Both the position numbers and the translations under genes were made by a program. 64,000 bases of DNA from Acanthochlamys bracteata (lineage: Eukaryota; Streptophyta; Magnoliopsida; Pandanales; Velloziaceae): assembly GCA_019914995.1 (NCBI GenBank), contig CM034136.1, forward strand, positions 1,999,270 to 2,063,269, written 5' to 3'. Each line of letters starts with the position of its first letter. Position 1 is the first letter of the stretch. Under the pieces are notes generated by a model. It saw only the letters and a list, made by a program, of their open reading frames with translations, was not told the DNA's origin and made no database searches. Positions 51,776 to 62,885 of the stretch are shown here, piece by piece.

Positions 51776-52539
51776 TCTTTCTCTCTCTCTCTCTGCACAC
51801 TCTCCAGTATGGTTGGAGACGCTCCCGTTCAATCTTTCAGTGATCACATGTTGCTGTGACATATAAATTTGATAGGCAGTCACTTAACTTACAAAGAGCC
51901 CGTTTGTATGCTACAAGAACATTGTATTCCTATAATGTTCCGAACAATGTCTTCGATGTTAATTCTGAAGTTAAAAGTTTAGAAATTGGAAAGAACCAGA
52001 GCAAATGCATGTAGGATTTATCAGAGAAAGTTAAAAGTGAACATTTTATGGTTACTAATGTTAGAAGCAAAAGACAATTAGACTTATCTACAATCTGCCT
52101 TGCAAACGTCTTAGGAAGTTATAGACATTAAGAACTTTCCAATGTTGGGAAGTTCTCTGCAAATACTAAGCTTATATACAAGACTTGTTTTATCAGTCGA
52201 ACAAATTAATTAATTAAGAAAAAAAGCCTACGAAAATTACAAAATGCAATTGCAAGTAATTGAAAGATGCAGAGATAAAAATAATGATGTAAATCGTCGG
52301 AAGCATCGATTGTCAGAAAAACTAACTTGTGAAGTTTGAAAGGCATGACATACTCAGAGATGATTAATTCCTTTCTCGGAAGCTGAAGGCAAAATAAGTG
52401 CTTATTGTGCTGAAAACTAGATGAATTCGTTAGTTACTCAATTGTCTAGAAACAGAGAAAACAAACCACCTTTTTTCAACCATTATACCAGTGATAACAT
52501 GTGTAAGATGTACTTGACCGATTTATAGAAAGTTCTAAT

Positions 52540-52995
52540 TCCATCAATATAGGTGCTGAATACTTCTAAGCATAAGTCTCGTCAATGTGTTGCGTCTTTT
52601 AAAAGAAATAAAAATTTGTGGTTGTGAATTTTGACAAAACTTGCACTTGAAATCTTCTTTCCTGATTCTCTGACAACCCTTTATCCTTGAGGTCGGCAAC
52701 CGTATAACCTCCAAGATTCCTGAACAGGTAAGTAATCGATCGTGATTAGCTTCTTGCAATTCATCCGTAACCTTCTTCATAAGTTTTTGATCAGCGGGTG
52801 AAGTTCATCTCGTGGCCAGCAAATAATCCTTCATTTCAAGATATTTGCCTTCTTTGTGCTTTTTTCTTTCAATGAAAACTGCCCATCTATAGGCATCGCA
52901 TCTTGATTAGCGGCTTGTTTGCTGAAGATCATCTGTAGATTCATCGTAAGGGAATCTTCTCGATGTTCTCAATCATCATCAGCTGTTTTGGCGTG
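52540..52995 (-). pseudogene. Decayed open frame of unknown family, copy 2
   Basis: The same broken frame as at 44.2-44.66 kb, with Leu to Pro in EVIRLPTSRIKG (one G/A difference near 52,695). The internal TGA is shared. No family recognised. Confidence 0.3.
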
Positions 52996-53014
52996 GTCAA
53001 CGTGTGAACTAAAA

Positions 53015-53402
53015 TTTAAACAATTATTGAAAGATGAAAGGATAACTGTTTAGAAATTTAAAAATTTGCTTGTGGCATTATATATATGAATGAAAAGTAT
53101 TTATTTGGAATATGATTAAATCAAAATCACTTTTCAAAGTGTGAGAGATAGAAGTAAAGCATTCTAGTGAGAGTTCTCACTTAAATATAGCTCATAAATT
53201 TGTAATTACTTTATTTTAATAATTTTCTTAATGCTAGTTTATTTTTCCGTAAAATTTTTTCTATTTTTCTCCAAGTAAATCTCTTATTTTTGTGTTTGCT
53301 TAATGTTGTCTTAATTCTCGTATTGCTTACGCAAGATCCATTAGTGTTTTTTATATTTTCGCTGCATCTATCGACAACTGAACACATACGGTATTTCCAA
53401 CA
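53015..53402 (+). mobile_element. 5'-truncated copia LTR fragment, copy 2
   Basis: Duplicate of the fragment at 44.68-45.07 kb, ending CCAACA at 53,402. It keeps GTGTGAGAGATAGAAG, as in the LTR at 31,985-32,536, where copy 1 lacks two bases. Confidence 0.75.
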
Positions 53403-53590
53403 CTAAGAAAAAACGTCCATCATTCTTATGTAATTGAATCAGGGTAGAGTGATAACTTTGAAGGAATCATCGCATGGCAAGGTAAGTTTTAATATTATTA
53501 CTGTCAGTAAAATAGTGAGTGTAGAAATACAGACATTTTGAGTATTTTAGTTCATATAACAAAAGAAGATACAATTTTGAAAAAGGGAAC

Positions 53591-53786
53591 GTTTAGAAGT
53601 GCTTAGAAATAAATTTTTCTAAAATAAAAAATATTTTAGAATATTTTTAAAAGTGAGTTCTATTTTTATCTAAAAACAGTAAACGATAACAAACTTACAA
53701 TATATAATTTTTATATTTTTTAAATATTTATATAAATTTTATAGAATATGTGAGATAAAAAATTGAAATGAAACTCATTGCCAAAC
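53591..53786. mobile_element. AT-rich MITE-like element, copy 2
   Basis: Duplicate of 45,258-45,454, with the same ends GTTTAGAAGTGCTTA and TTGCCAAAC. Confidence 0.5.
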
Positions 53787-53954
53787 GAGCTTCTCACTCA
53801 AGTATTTTTGTTACAACCAACTTTGAAACATTATTTTCCAGTGTTGTTTTTGGTAAGAATTGTCAGGTATTGTTTCTTACTTCTCCTGTCACAATCTTCA
53901 TGAGCACAAGAACATTCATGTGGAACCCTTTAAGCAAAAAAACAAAGAACTTCT

Positions 53955-55510
53955 AGGAGGTGCCTTATATTGGTAGAACTAGTATAGTTGGTATCACCAT
54001 CAACATAGATCTTTGCGCCTATGATATGAGCAGCTTCATTCGGATGATATGGATCCCAGAACATGTACTTTGATCAATCGTTACACAAAAACAATGTAGG
54101 AGAACAACGCATGATTCCTGCTAATTGTCTTCCATTGAAACAACATGCATAACTAGAAGTCTCGAATCTTGCAACATTTTGCGTTTTCTATAAATGCTTT
54201 AGACTTATTGTATCAAACGTTTTTAGGAAAAGAATGCATACCCTATTTCTGGTAATTTGTCATGAGCTCCATGACTACGTCATACACATTTGTAAACAAA
54301 AGTTGATCTAAGAAGGTTTTTATTCAATTCAGAGATCAAATCTTTCAATCGGGCTTTGTACTGCAAATTGATTTGGTAGAGTAGCAACAAAGTCTTGCTG
54401 GTTGAATCCATCATAGTCTTCTGGTAAGGAATGCAGCCAAATGGACCAATATTTCAACAGTAAATTTTCTCGCACAAGTGAGTAAAGCCTCTTTTGCAGA
54501 CATCAGTATCAGAAACATATTTCCGTACAAATTTAGTGAAAAACATATATTGTAATATTCAAAATTTTATTACCGTTAATTGACTCCACAAAGCGTTGAT
54601 GAGTTGATCGATGAAAACATTGGGTGGAACTATTATTTGTTGTCTACTGATACAACAGGTAGAAGGTAGTTGTTGAGGAAATCATTTCTTCCTACACTGC
54701 TTAAAAAATTGCCTTCTTAGCTAAGAACTCTTTTTCTTGAGATTTCCCCAATAACGCATCGATTTGTTGCCTTGTGATGCTGAAGTTAATCGATCTGGGC
54801 ATCTAGTCCTAGCCCGTTAATCTGCAAAGTAAATCATTTCATGATATATTCAAATTACCTAGACTGCGAAAAAATCCAAGAAAATAAAGTGCTACAATGT
54901 TAATTTATCTAATTTTTCCTGACGAATAATATAGTTTAAAATAGCATATAATTAACGTTTTAAGTGAAAAAAGCTTAAGTACTAGCAAATTTTCATCAGT
55001 AAAAAGTGAACAGAATCTGAGTTCATTTTGTATAAGAAAATGATACGTAGTACATGGTTGCTGTGATTGAGAATTCCGCCACCAGCAGATGCACAGTTCA
55101 CTCCATTCAACACAACTGATCCTGTTGTGTTTGGTGCTAAAAATGGTTGCGCAAAATTTGGTTACCTCCGTCCCTCTTCACCAAAAAAATAGATAAAACT
55201 AGAAATTAAAAACATAGCATTGTAAAAAGAAATCAACTAGTAAAAAATAACAGGTAATACCAATAATGTCTGCAATAGTCCTGCCATTGGTGAACCGTCT
55301 TGTAGGCAATCCGCCCGAAGCCTTGAAATTAATGGTGTTCCGAATAAATCTCACCCTTGACAGAGACGCAAGATAGTTGTTGTTCCCTGCATCGACAAGC
55401 GAATCACGTAATATGATTGATGCCACTATTTGAAGCAGCTTCACTTATAACAGCAGTACTAATTATAATACAAGAACGAGAAGCAACAACACAACCCATT
55501 CCACAGCCAT
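53955..55510 (-). pseudogene. GDSL esterase/lipase pseudogene, copy 2
   Basis: Same layout as copy 1, starting at the ATG at 55,510 (early stop after about 15 codons). Exon 1 is less damaged: NFKASGGLPTRRFTNGRTIADIIG reads through to the intron border in the manner of live genes. The Gly-to-Arg change (RDSL) and the broken later exons remain, so it is not functional. The Asp/His block WDPYHPNEAAH lies near 54,025-54,060. Confidence 0.88.
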
Positions 55511-55924
55511 TTTTCAGTAGTAATTAATCACACACACTCAGTTGAGTTCAATTGACTGGTGCTGGAAACTGAACTACAAATTGGAAGGCTTTGTTGGTTT
55601 CTTAGAAAACAATGGGAACACATGCATTGAAGAAGCAATGGTTGGTGTGACCATTTTATTTGTTTGTGTTTAAACATTAAAGAGTGTGTGATTCAGCTTT
55701 TCAGCAATGCAAAGTATCTTATTAGTTGAATTTAACAAGATTTTGAGCAGCTTTTTGGTAAACAAAAGCCGCATGAGAAATCAAGAAGCATAAAAAAATT
55801 TTAAAGCGTTGGTGAGAACAATGTATTCTTTTACGTTTTTTTTTCCCTTAGTTTCGTGAATTTGGATGTGGTTAACTATTGCATCCTCCTTATGAATTGG
55901 TAAGTTAGAAATAAAGCATAGTTA

Positions 55925-56101
55925 ACTGGTTGAAGGTTTTTATTGGATTTAGGCATGACCTGGAATCAACAGAGCACCAACTAGTGTAGTGATGTACTCT
56001 CAAAAAATACACAAACGAAAATTCTGCTAAGTTATCATCTAACTTTGGATTTTAAATTCTCGGGCTTTAAAAAGATGAATGGACCGACAGATTTTGTGTA
56101 T
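55925..56101. other. Short unique flank right of the duplication
   Basis: Sequence after the repeat end; no gene or motif recognised. It would show whether the single-copy locus once ended here. Confidence 0.4.
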
Positions 56102-56339
56102 GTTTGGAAGAACTTAGCATCTCTTTTTATTTTAATTTTATATTTTTTAATAAAGTTTTTAAAATATTTTATAAATTTTTTTAGAAATTTAAAAAATATA
56201 AAAAAATTCTATATAATAAGATTTCATTATCAATTATTTTTATTATTTTTTTAGATAAAAAATAAGTCTTATTTTTAAAAAATTTAAAACACATTTTTTT
56301 TCAGAAAAGTTCATTTTCAATAAGCAATTATTTTCAAAT
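56102..56339. mobile_element. AT-rich MITE-like element
   Basis: Begins GTTTGGAAGAACTTAGC and ends AAGCAATTATTTTCAAAT. It shares a core with 8.6, 27.6 and 38.9 kb. Confidence 0.55.
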
Positions 56340-58689
56340 CTTATACATCGACATTATGATTTGCCATTAGTCCGGCCATATTTTATTTCATTTTTTCCGC
56401 CCAACAAGTTCGGACCCCTGGCACCAGAATGTGTAGTGGATGGTTCAGTAATTAATTTATTTAACCACCGGTATAAAAATGGTTCATGAAAATGGTTCAG
56501 TAATTAGTTTGCTATCTCATAAATTTTATTGTTGAAAATATTGACATTGTTTCATAAGTTTTCTAGAGAGGTTCACCGTCTTGTTCCACCTATGAAGTCA
56601 ATCTTGGTGCTTGCTAATTTTTCTGTGAAATTCTTCTTCCTAGAGAACTTAAAGAAATCAAATTTTCTATAAGATGTGAAGTAACCCACCATGTATTCGC
56701 TAGAATCACTTCGAGCTGTTGGAATCAGGAAGCTCTGAGGTTACTACAAGAAAATGATAGAACACATTATGTGAAACTTTGTTCAGTAAAGTGATAAGGT
56801 TCCATAGAAAAACACTAAAAACGAGAAAGAAATTGCTGGAAAGTAAAGTTACAAACTCAAAAAATAATCAATAATGAATTTTTTCATGTGTTCTATCTCT
56901 ATGCATGCATATATTCATAAGCTCTATTTCGTTATGTTACAATTGCTTACTGTTTCTAAACTATTGGATTACCTTTTTTAAATAAGAAAACTTTAATAGT
57001 TTGGTAACCAAACACTTAACTTCCATAATTTGGATAATTGGTAACGGGTTGGTTTCGAAGCAACCGACTCAAGGTGATACATATAGTAGATTTCTTGCAC
57101 TTCGAGATATGTATAATGTGGTATTGTATAAAGTAGGCGAATCAGAAGTGAAGAACGAGACTTATGTTTGAAATGTCAGAGTACACCAGACCAAGTGATC
57201 TGCAGATACACCTGGGTGCTCGTGCCTGGCACTGGCTAACGCACGAGCGCTGGTATCTATAGTGCCTGAGTGCTAGTTAACACTTGCGGCTAAGTCAAGT
57301 TTGGCCTCTGTCCTTATGCTCCTGCGTGACGGCCATTCCCCCTAAGTGTTATCACTTTCCTTGAAGACCGACCTCATCCTTGAGGTAGAACTTTTGCAGC
57401 AAAGTGAAAAAATACTAGTGTTCCAAGAATAGTGAGCGAATTCTCCATTTTGCACCAAAACATAAAAGGTTGGCTAACTGTGAGAGCATTGAGTTATGAA
57501 TAGAAGAGAATAGAAGACTCGATAGCCAACTACTTTACTGTTACTTGCCAATAAAGAATAACCCGAACGATCGTAACCATATTGCACTTTTCGAATAAGG
57601 TTTAAAAGATGATGCAGGTTCCATTTGAGTCGAAACTTTTATCAAGAGTTCATATCAACAATTCGTCAAATTCACAACTAAAGATGATTAAAAATTGATA
57701 CAAAGAAACTATCATAACTAGGCTTATCGAGTTTTCAGTAATGAGTTCAACATCTTGAATTTCATCCACATTCAAAGAAAATACCATTGATCAAGCTATA
57801 AGATCAAATATTGTCCACTATTCTACTAGAATCATACATCATCACATTACACGGAGATATAAAGTGAACTCATCTACTATGCTTTAAACCAAAAAGTGAA
57901 GCCATTCTCTAGTTGATAGAAGTTGTCTCATAAGCATCAACAATTCACAAAAAAAAGTTCAAGGCTCTAATGATCACATAAACAAGGTTATACACCTTAG
58001 TGGTTCTGTTGAGATCTAGCAAGGAATAAGTTCAAGCATTAATGCTAACAATAGATCTAGCATATCCAAAGTTGCACAAGGACGTCACAGGCTTGCTAGA
58101 AGATCATCAAGCCAATGAACAAATTCAGAGTGAGAAATCCAAATCCAATCTAATCTCACATCAGTCATTCATTTGAGTCAGTGGAGATAACACTAGTGAA
58201 GAACAAATTTACCAAGAGGCAAAATTCGAATAGCCGAGCCGCTACATTTATTGCTATTGAGAGATCAAAGCATAACAAAATTAAAGATGATTTAAATATT
58301 AGGAGACGGGTTGAGATTTTACAAAGATAGCTCACCTTTCAACTGTTGAAACTTAACGATGAATTCGATGACATCGACGAGTAGTCATAACACTGTAGTA
58401 GCAAGGAGACATCAATAGGAGAAATTTAAAATGTTGAAAATCAAACTGAAGAGCTGTAAGAAGGAGATGATATAAGTAGAAGAAGAGGGCAATATTCTAG
58501 CAATAGAGAGTACATAGGTAAAAAATAGAAAACCTAGAGAGAAGCATACATAATCAATACTACATTTAGCGTCAAGCTACTGAAGCAAAAGAAAGACACA
58601 TTTCTAAGCAGTTTTCTCTTGATCCTCGCCTTACTTTTATCAAGATATATTCATATTGTGAGAACATAGGTGATAAAGTTTTTTCTGAT
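56340..58689. other. Intergenic DNA, possible Ty3-gypsy remnant
   Basis: On the minus strand near 57,345-57,430 a short text LLQKFYLKDEVGLQGK resembles the end of some plant Ty3-gypsy polyproteins (PxFxLEDKV...G). It is too short to be sure. The rest, to 58,690, shows no genes and no clear repeat ends. Confidence 0.3.
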
Positions 58690-60250
58690 TTCTTTCCATG
58701 GCTGACCATTATTTTCTGATGCCGGTATATCTATTAAGTACCTGAAATGGCTTTTCAAAATTTTAATTGAAACGGATCTGATTTGAGCATACTAAGTCAT
58801 CTAACGGTTCAAAGTGTGTTTTAAGATTTCTAATATTCTGTCGTTCGAAATATATGGCAGATTTTTACTAATGGCCAATATAATTTTTTTTTTTGTAAAA
58901 TTAATCTACAGGTTATCCTCTTCAATCAGCATTAAATATCATATCAAAATTCAAACTAATAGCTGAGATAGAAGAATCTGAACTTGATCGGTTTAGAGTT
59001 GTTATTAAGTTGAAAACTTTATATCTTTATAGATTTGCTATGCATTCTTTAATATTATCTTTATAAAATATGTGAATATATATTCTAAAACTATTCTTGA
59101 TTTATCTAACATTTTCTGAAACCATATGCAACTGGTTGGCATGTCTATGAATTTTAAAAAAAAGTTTGGTATAAATAAATATTTCGTTCTAGTTCATCAG
59201 TTACTTAGTTTGTCCAGACACGTTGCTTATTATGCTAGACTTCATTAGTGGATAAGTTTGGCTTAGAACTAGATAGATATTGAGTTTAGAAGCATATCTC
59301 TAAAAATATGACTCCAATTGAAAAATATTGATTGAGTTTACAAGCAGACGCTGTTGGAAATTGTTTAAATACAAATAAATAAGTAAATAATAATTTAATG
59401 ATTAGTTATTCGTAGTTTTTTTTTTAAAGAAGTTTTTTGAATTAGTGGTTAAAATTCATTTGATAATTTCTTGATAGTTTTGGATAGTTATATGAATGAA
59501 GTGGTATTTTGAAATGTTGTCACCTCATTATATTAACTAGAAATATTCATTGAAATCCAAGAGAGAGTTTTTTCATTCTTGCTTTGTGCATAAACTCAAA
59601 AGACTTGTCATATTCTAGAAGCGATTTGCATAGAGATACCTAAAAATAATCTTTGAGAGGGTACAAATAACGCTTTAAAAAAGTGTACTATATACATGTT
59701 TTAAGTCTCCATTTTTAGTATTTTTTATTCTTTTTTCCAACAGACGCTGTTGTCTAATTTTTGTTAAAATTTATTTCTTCATAAAATGAACTGATAATTT
59801 GATTGTAGAAACTTCAAAAGATATTCAAGTGATCCATAATCTTTTATATGCTATCCATATTAAAAATTAGATCTTCGAAAGTTGCATGTGCATAAAGATA
59901 TTACATTTGCCAAATGTGCGGTCTATGAGAGTCTTCTAAGTAATCTAGTAGAGTTGGGTAGTGAGCTCAACAACATTTAGATAATTTTTCAAATTTTGAG
60001 TCCTGAATTTTTTTTAATTTACTCTATGCCATAATATCTTTCAACTGCAACAAAGAAATTTTGATTTAGTGATGTGAATTGAAAGACACGATGTGCAAAG
60101 TAGGAATACCAATAAGATTTCAACTTACACTTAGTGAAAGTTGAATTATAGTTTTATCTCGCTGATGTTTCACTTGCAGATATATTCAAAACTTAATAAT
60201 GATTTTTAAATATACGTTATCATATTATCATCAAAATACTTGAGATTTTT
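58690..60250. repeat. Dispersed repeat, partner of 35.29-36.48 kb, split by a solo LTR
   Basis: Colinear with 35,290-36,480 in the same orientation, interrupted at 59,352-59,747 by the solo LTR and its duplicated target. Without that insert the two copies are of similar length (about 1.17-1.19 kb). Noncoding. Confidence 0.65.
59352..59742. mobile_element. Solo LTR (391 bp) with a perfect 5-bp target duplication
   Basis: Begins TGTTGGAAA and ends TTTCCAACA, exact inverse termini, flanked by GACGC at 59,347-59,351 and 59,743-59,747. No internal retroelement sequence remains, as expected after LTR-LTR recombination. Orientation is undecided. Confidence 0.9.
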
Positions 60251-60541
60251 ACATAATTGCTAGAAGCTGAATTTTGAATTTAGAAAGATTGGCATAAGAG
60301 CGCTGGCTGCTATTATTGATACATCTTCCAATTTTTTCATCTTGGTCACCTTTCTTGCATTAGTTCTCTCCATTCGTAGAGAGAGAACCTATATGCAGGT
60401 GGAGGACGATGGAATATGTTTGCTTTTGCTTCTCTCACGAAACACAATAAAATAGGTTCCTCCCATAAAATATAAGCAGACCATTAAAATTGTTAATGTT
60501 CCATTCATTGCGGTGCTTTTACCGCAGGGATCTGGAGCCTC
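60251..60541. other. Unassigned intergenic DNA
   Basis: Nothing recognised on either strand. Confidence 0.4.
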
Positions 60542-60744
60542 GGTGCTTGTTTACCGACCCACTAAAATTTTTTTTAAAACTTATGTTTAAATTTAAATAA
60601 GTATAAAATAATTTTTTTTCAAAAATTTAAAATAAATTTGATTTTAAAATTTAATTTTAAAATTCATATTTTAATACTAAAAAATATAAAATTTTATATT
60701 TATTAAATTATTTTTAAAATAAATTTAACATCAAAATAAACACC
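60542..60744. mobile_element. MITE with GGTGCTTGTTTA / AATAAACACC ends
   Basis: Ends are near-inverse and the interior is A/T-rich. They resemble the GCGTGTTTA-ended element at 6.83-7.07 kb. Confidence 0.5.
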
Positions 60745-60935
60745 TTTTCGGTTTTCACCGTTAAAGCTTCTCTAAGTCTTACATAAGCCTCATCCATCCG
60801 GAAACAGAATCAACAGAACTATCAGAGAGGTCAGGCCGATTGCACTACAGAATGCAGTCTTTAAAACGTTACTGTATTTCCATCACGCGAGTTCGGTAAT
60901 TAATTTTTACAACACCAAATCTTTTTAAAACAAAT

Positions 60936-61006
60936 CCATTTATTGTTCAGTACGGTTAGGATTGGTTTTCACCCAGGTGACCCGGGCTCAAATCCCGGCA
61001 AGGAAA
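60936..61006 (+). pseudogene. Degenerate tRNA-Glu (UUC) gene or tRNA-derived relic
   Basis: 71 nt with the 3' half of a tRNA-Glu. An anticodon loop TTTTCAC (anticodon TTC) is followed by CCAGG, a perfect T stem CCGGG/CCCGG around CTCAAAT, and an end CAAGGAA. A box-like GGTTAGGAT is present in the D arm. Defects: the 3' acceptor strand is one base short, the anticodon stem is poorly paired, and the D loop carries extra bases. Either a dead tRNA gene or the head of a SINE. Confidence 0.6.
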
Positions 61007-61140
61007 TCGTTTTCCGAAACCATAAAGTTGGAATTCAGTTGAGGAAACGAAAGGTTCTACAATCTACTTGCACACTTGCAAAGATTTGAAATAAACATTC
61101 ACGCAAATCTTGGTCGCGAGAAGGAAATCTGGGGTCTTTC

Positions 61141-61179
<39 letters not shown>

Positions 61180-61224
61180 TTTTTGAGGCAAGTAATTTTG
61201 CATTATAATTCCCAAGTAAAACAA
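61007..61224. other. 3' flank of the GDSL gene with a (CT)n microsatellite
   Basis: A (CT)n run lies at about 61,142-61,173, about 50 bp downstream of the GDSL stop on the minus strand, possibly in its 3' untranslated region. Confidence 0.6.
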
Positions 61225-62813
61225 TCAAAGATCTTTAAGTTGTCTGAGTGTTATAGGAGACACATAGTTCATCTCTCCATCTACAAGCCGTTTTGCAATA
61301 ATCAGATTTGTTGCTTCACTTGGATGGTACGGATCCCAGTACACATGCCCGGACCGATCGCCGCAAAGACTTGATGCCGGACCGCAAGGAATCACTCCTC
61401 CGTTCGGCCCTCCGTTCCCGCAACAAGCTATGCTTGATGTTCCAAATCCTGCATCATTTCCGTATCGGTTTAAGTTTTAGGATTGAGTGGTTTATTCAAA
61501 TAATTTCAAGAAACTTGAGTTGTTTTTACCGTAGGATTGATAGTTCGTGACAATTTCCGTGAGGATGTTGTAAAGATTTGCAAGAACAAATTTGGCGTCG
61601 AGGAGGCTGTTGTTCAGATCAAGAAGTAGATCATTCAGACGATTGTTGTACCGTTGCGCGAGCATATTTGGAATGCTCATACAGATATCGGTGTTTACAA
61701 TATTGACATTCTTCTGATACGGAATGCACCCGATCGGCGGTATATTTGCCACTGCGAATTTCCTCGCTCCGAGATCATAAAGCCTCTGTCTCAAAATTAA
61801 AGGAAAAAAAAATCCCAAGTAGGTATACGTTCAAGTATAAAGAGCATGAAAATGAAGAAATAATTAATTACCATGAGTTGCCTTTTGAAGCTGTGAATAA
61901 CATGATCGATGAATTCGTCTGGTGTTAACATTTTATCAGGACCAGTATTCCAAGGGATCAAGTAATTATTCAAGAAATCGTTTGCACCGATAATTGTCCA
62001 GAAAATCGCATTCTTTGCAAGAAACCCATCCGCCTGTTTCTTTCCAAGTAGTCCATCTATTTGTTGCTTTGTTATGTTGAAGTAATCAACTTGTATGTCC
62101 ATTGAAAGCCTGCTAAGCTGAAGCATCCGAATTCAATTAAAAGAAAGCATTTAGTTTCCGCTATTACACTTCGAATTAATTAACTTTTTTTTAAAAAAAA
62201 TATTAAATGAATAATCGAAGACTAGTATTTACATATAAATATCCAGAGTGATTCAGGATCCCTCCTGCTCCGGATGCATAGTTTACTCCATGAAGTATTG
62301 CTGGACCTGTTGTGTTTGGAGCTAAAAATGGATGTGCATAATTTGGTTGTCCCAATTCCTCTTCTGGAGAAAAATGAAATTGTCAAAAGAAAAGTGAAAA
62401 TAAAAAACAACAGCAAAAGCAAGAAAGGAATGATTCTATCAGTAACGTAATGAAGGTATTGACGACAAAGATTTTTGAAGTCGCTATGGAAGTAATGTAA
62501 AAACAATGTTCAGGTATGCGAAGTGCAATTTGCCCACTGAATTACGTATTCATAACGTACCAATAATGTCTACCATAGTCCTTCCATTAGTAAACCTTCC
62601 GGTAGGCCTGCCGCCAGACGCCTTAAAATCAATGCCGTTCGGTGGAGCATCAGCCCTTGACAAAGACGCCAAGTAATTGTTATTACCGGAATCAACATGC
62701 GAGTCGCCGAACACAAACATAGCCCCTAGTCCTTCACCCGCTGCTGTTGCAGCTACAGTACATTGCAGAACCAGCAAGATCAACAGTGTTCTAGCAGCCA
62801 CCATGGAATCCAT
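61225..62813 (-). CDS. GDSL esterase/lipase, secreted, five exons, 369 aa
   Basis: SGNH-fold serine hydrolases of plants, usually secreted, acting on lipids or cell-wall esters; the substrate is unknown here. Exons: 62813-62561, 62363-62233, 62117-61872, 61785-61530 and 61448-61225. All are GT-AG, with total length 1,110 nt including the stop, typical for the family. A signal peptide is likely over residues 1-26 (LLILLVLQCTVAATAAG). Block I is FGDSHVDSGNNNY (Ser38), block II NYASGAGG (Gly116), block III GANDFLNNY (Asn174), and block V WDPYHPSE (Asp334, His337). All catalytic positions are therefore present. The signature reads GDSH instead of GDSL, an unusual Leu-to-His change next to the nucleophile motif. 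The same family is dead in both copies of the tandem unit, but here no stop or frameshift was seen. Confidence 0.93.
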
Positions 62814-62876
62814 AAATGTAAAATGAAGCTAGCTGTTTGCTGTAGGTTTGAGTGACTGCATTATTAGAGGTAAGAG

Positions 62877-62885
62877 TTCTTATAG
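62877..62885 (-). promoter_or_regulatory. Possible TATA box of the GDSL gene
   Basis: CTATAAGAA on the minus strand, about 65 bp upstream of the ATG. A moderate match only. Confidence 0.35.

Larger units (their letters stand above)
47587..55924. repeat. Tandem 8.34-kb duplication, copy 2
   Basis: Second unit of the direct tandem repeat, starting at TATTATTTTC (47,587) and ending at about 55,924, where the sequence leaves the repeat (GTTAACTGG against GTTATTATT). At several differing sites copy 2 looks ancestral. Its F-box frame is open, its LTR fragment keeps GAGAGATAGAAG as in the related LTR at 32 kb, and its GDSL block reads through. Confidence 0.95.

Noticed and set aside
57345..57430. 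Possible Ty3-gypsy polyprotein end on the minus strand
   Set aside because: Only one short similar stretch; no RT, integrase or LTR was found around it, so it is noted but not called as an element.
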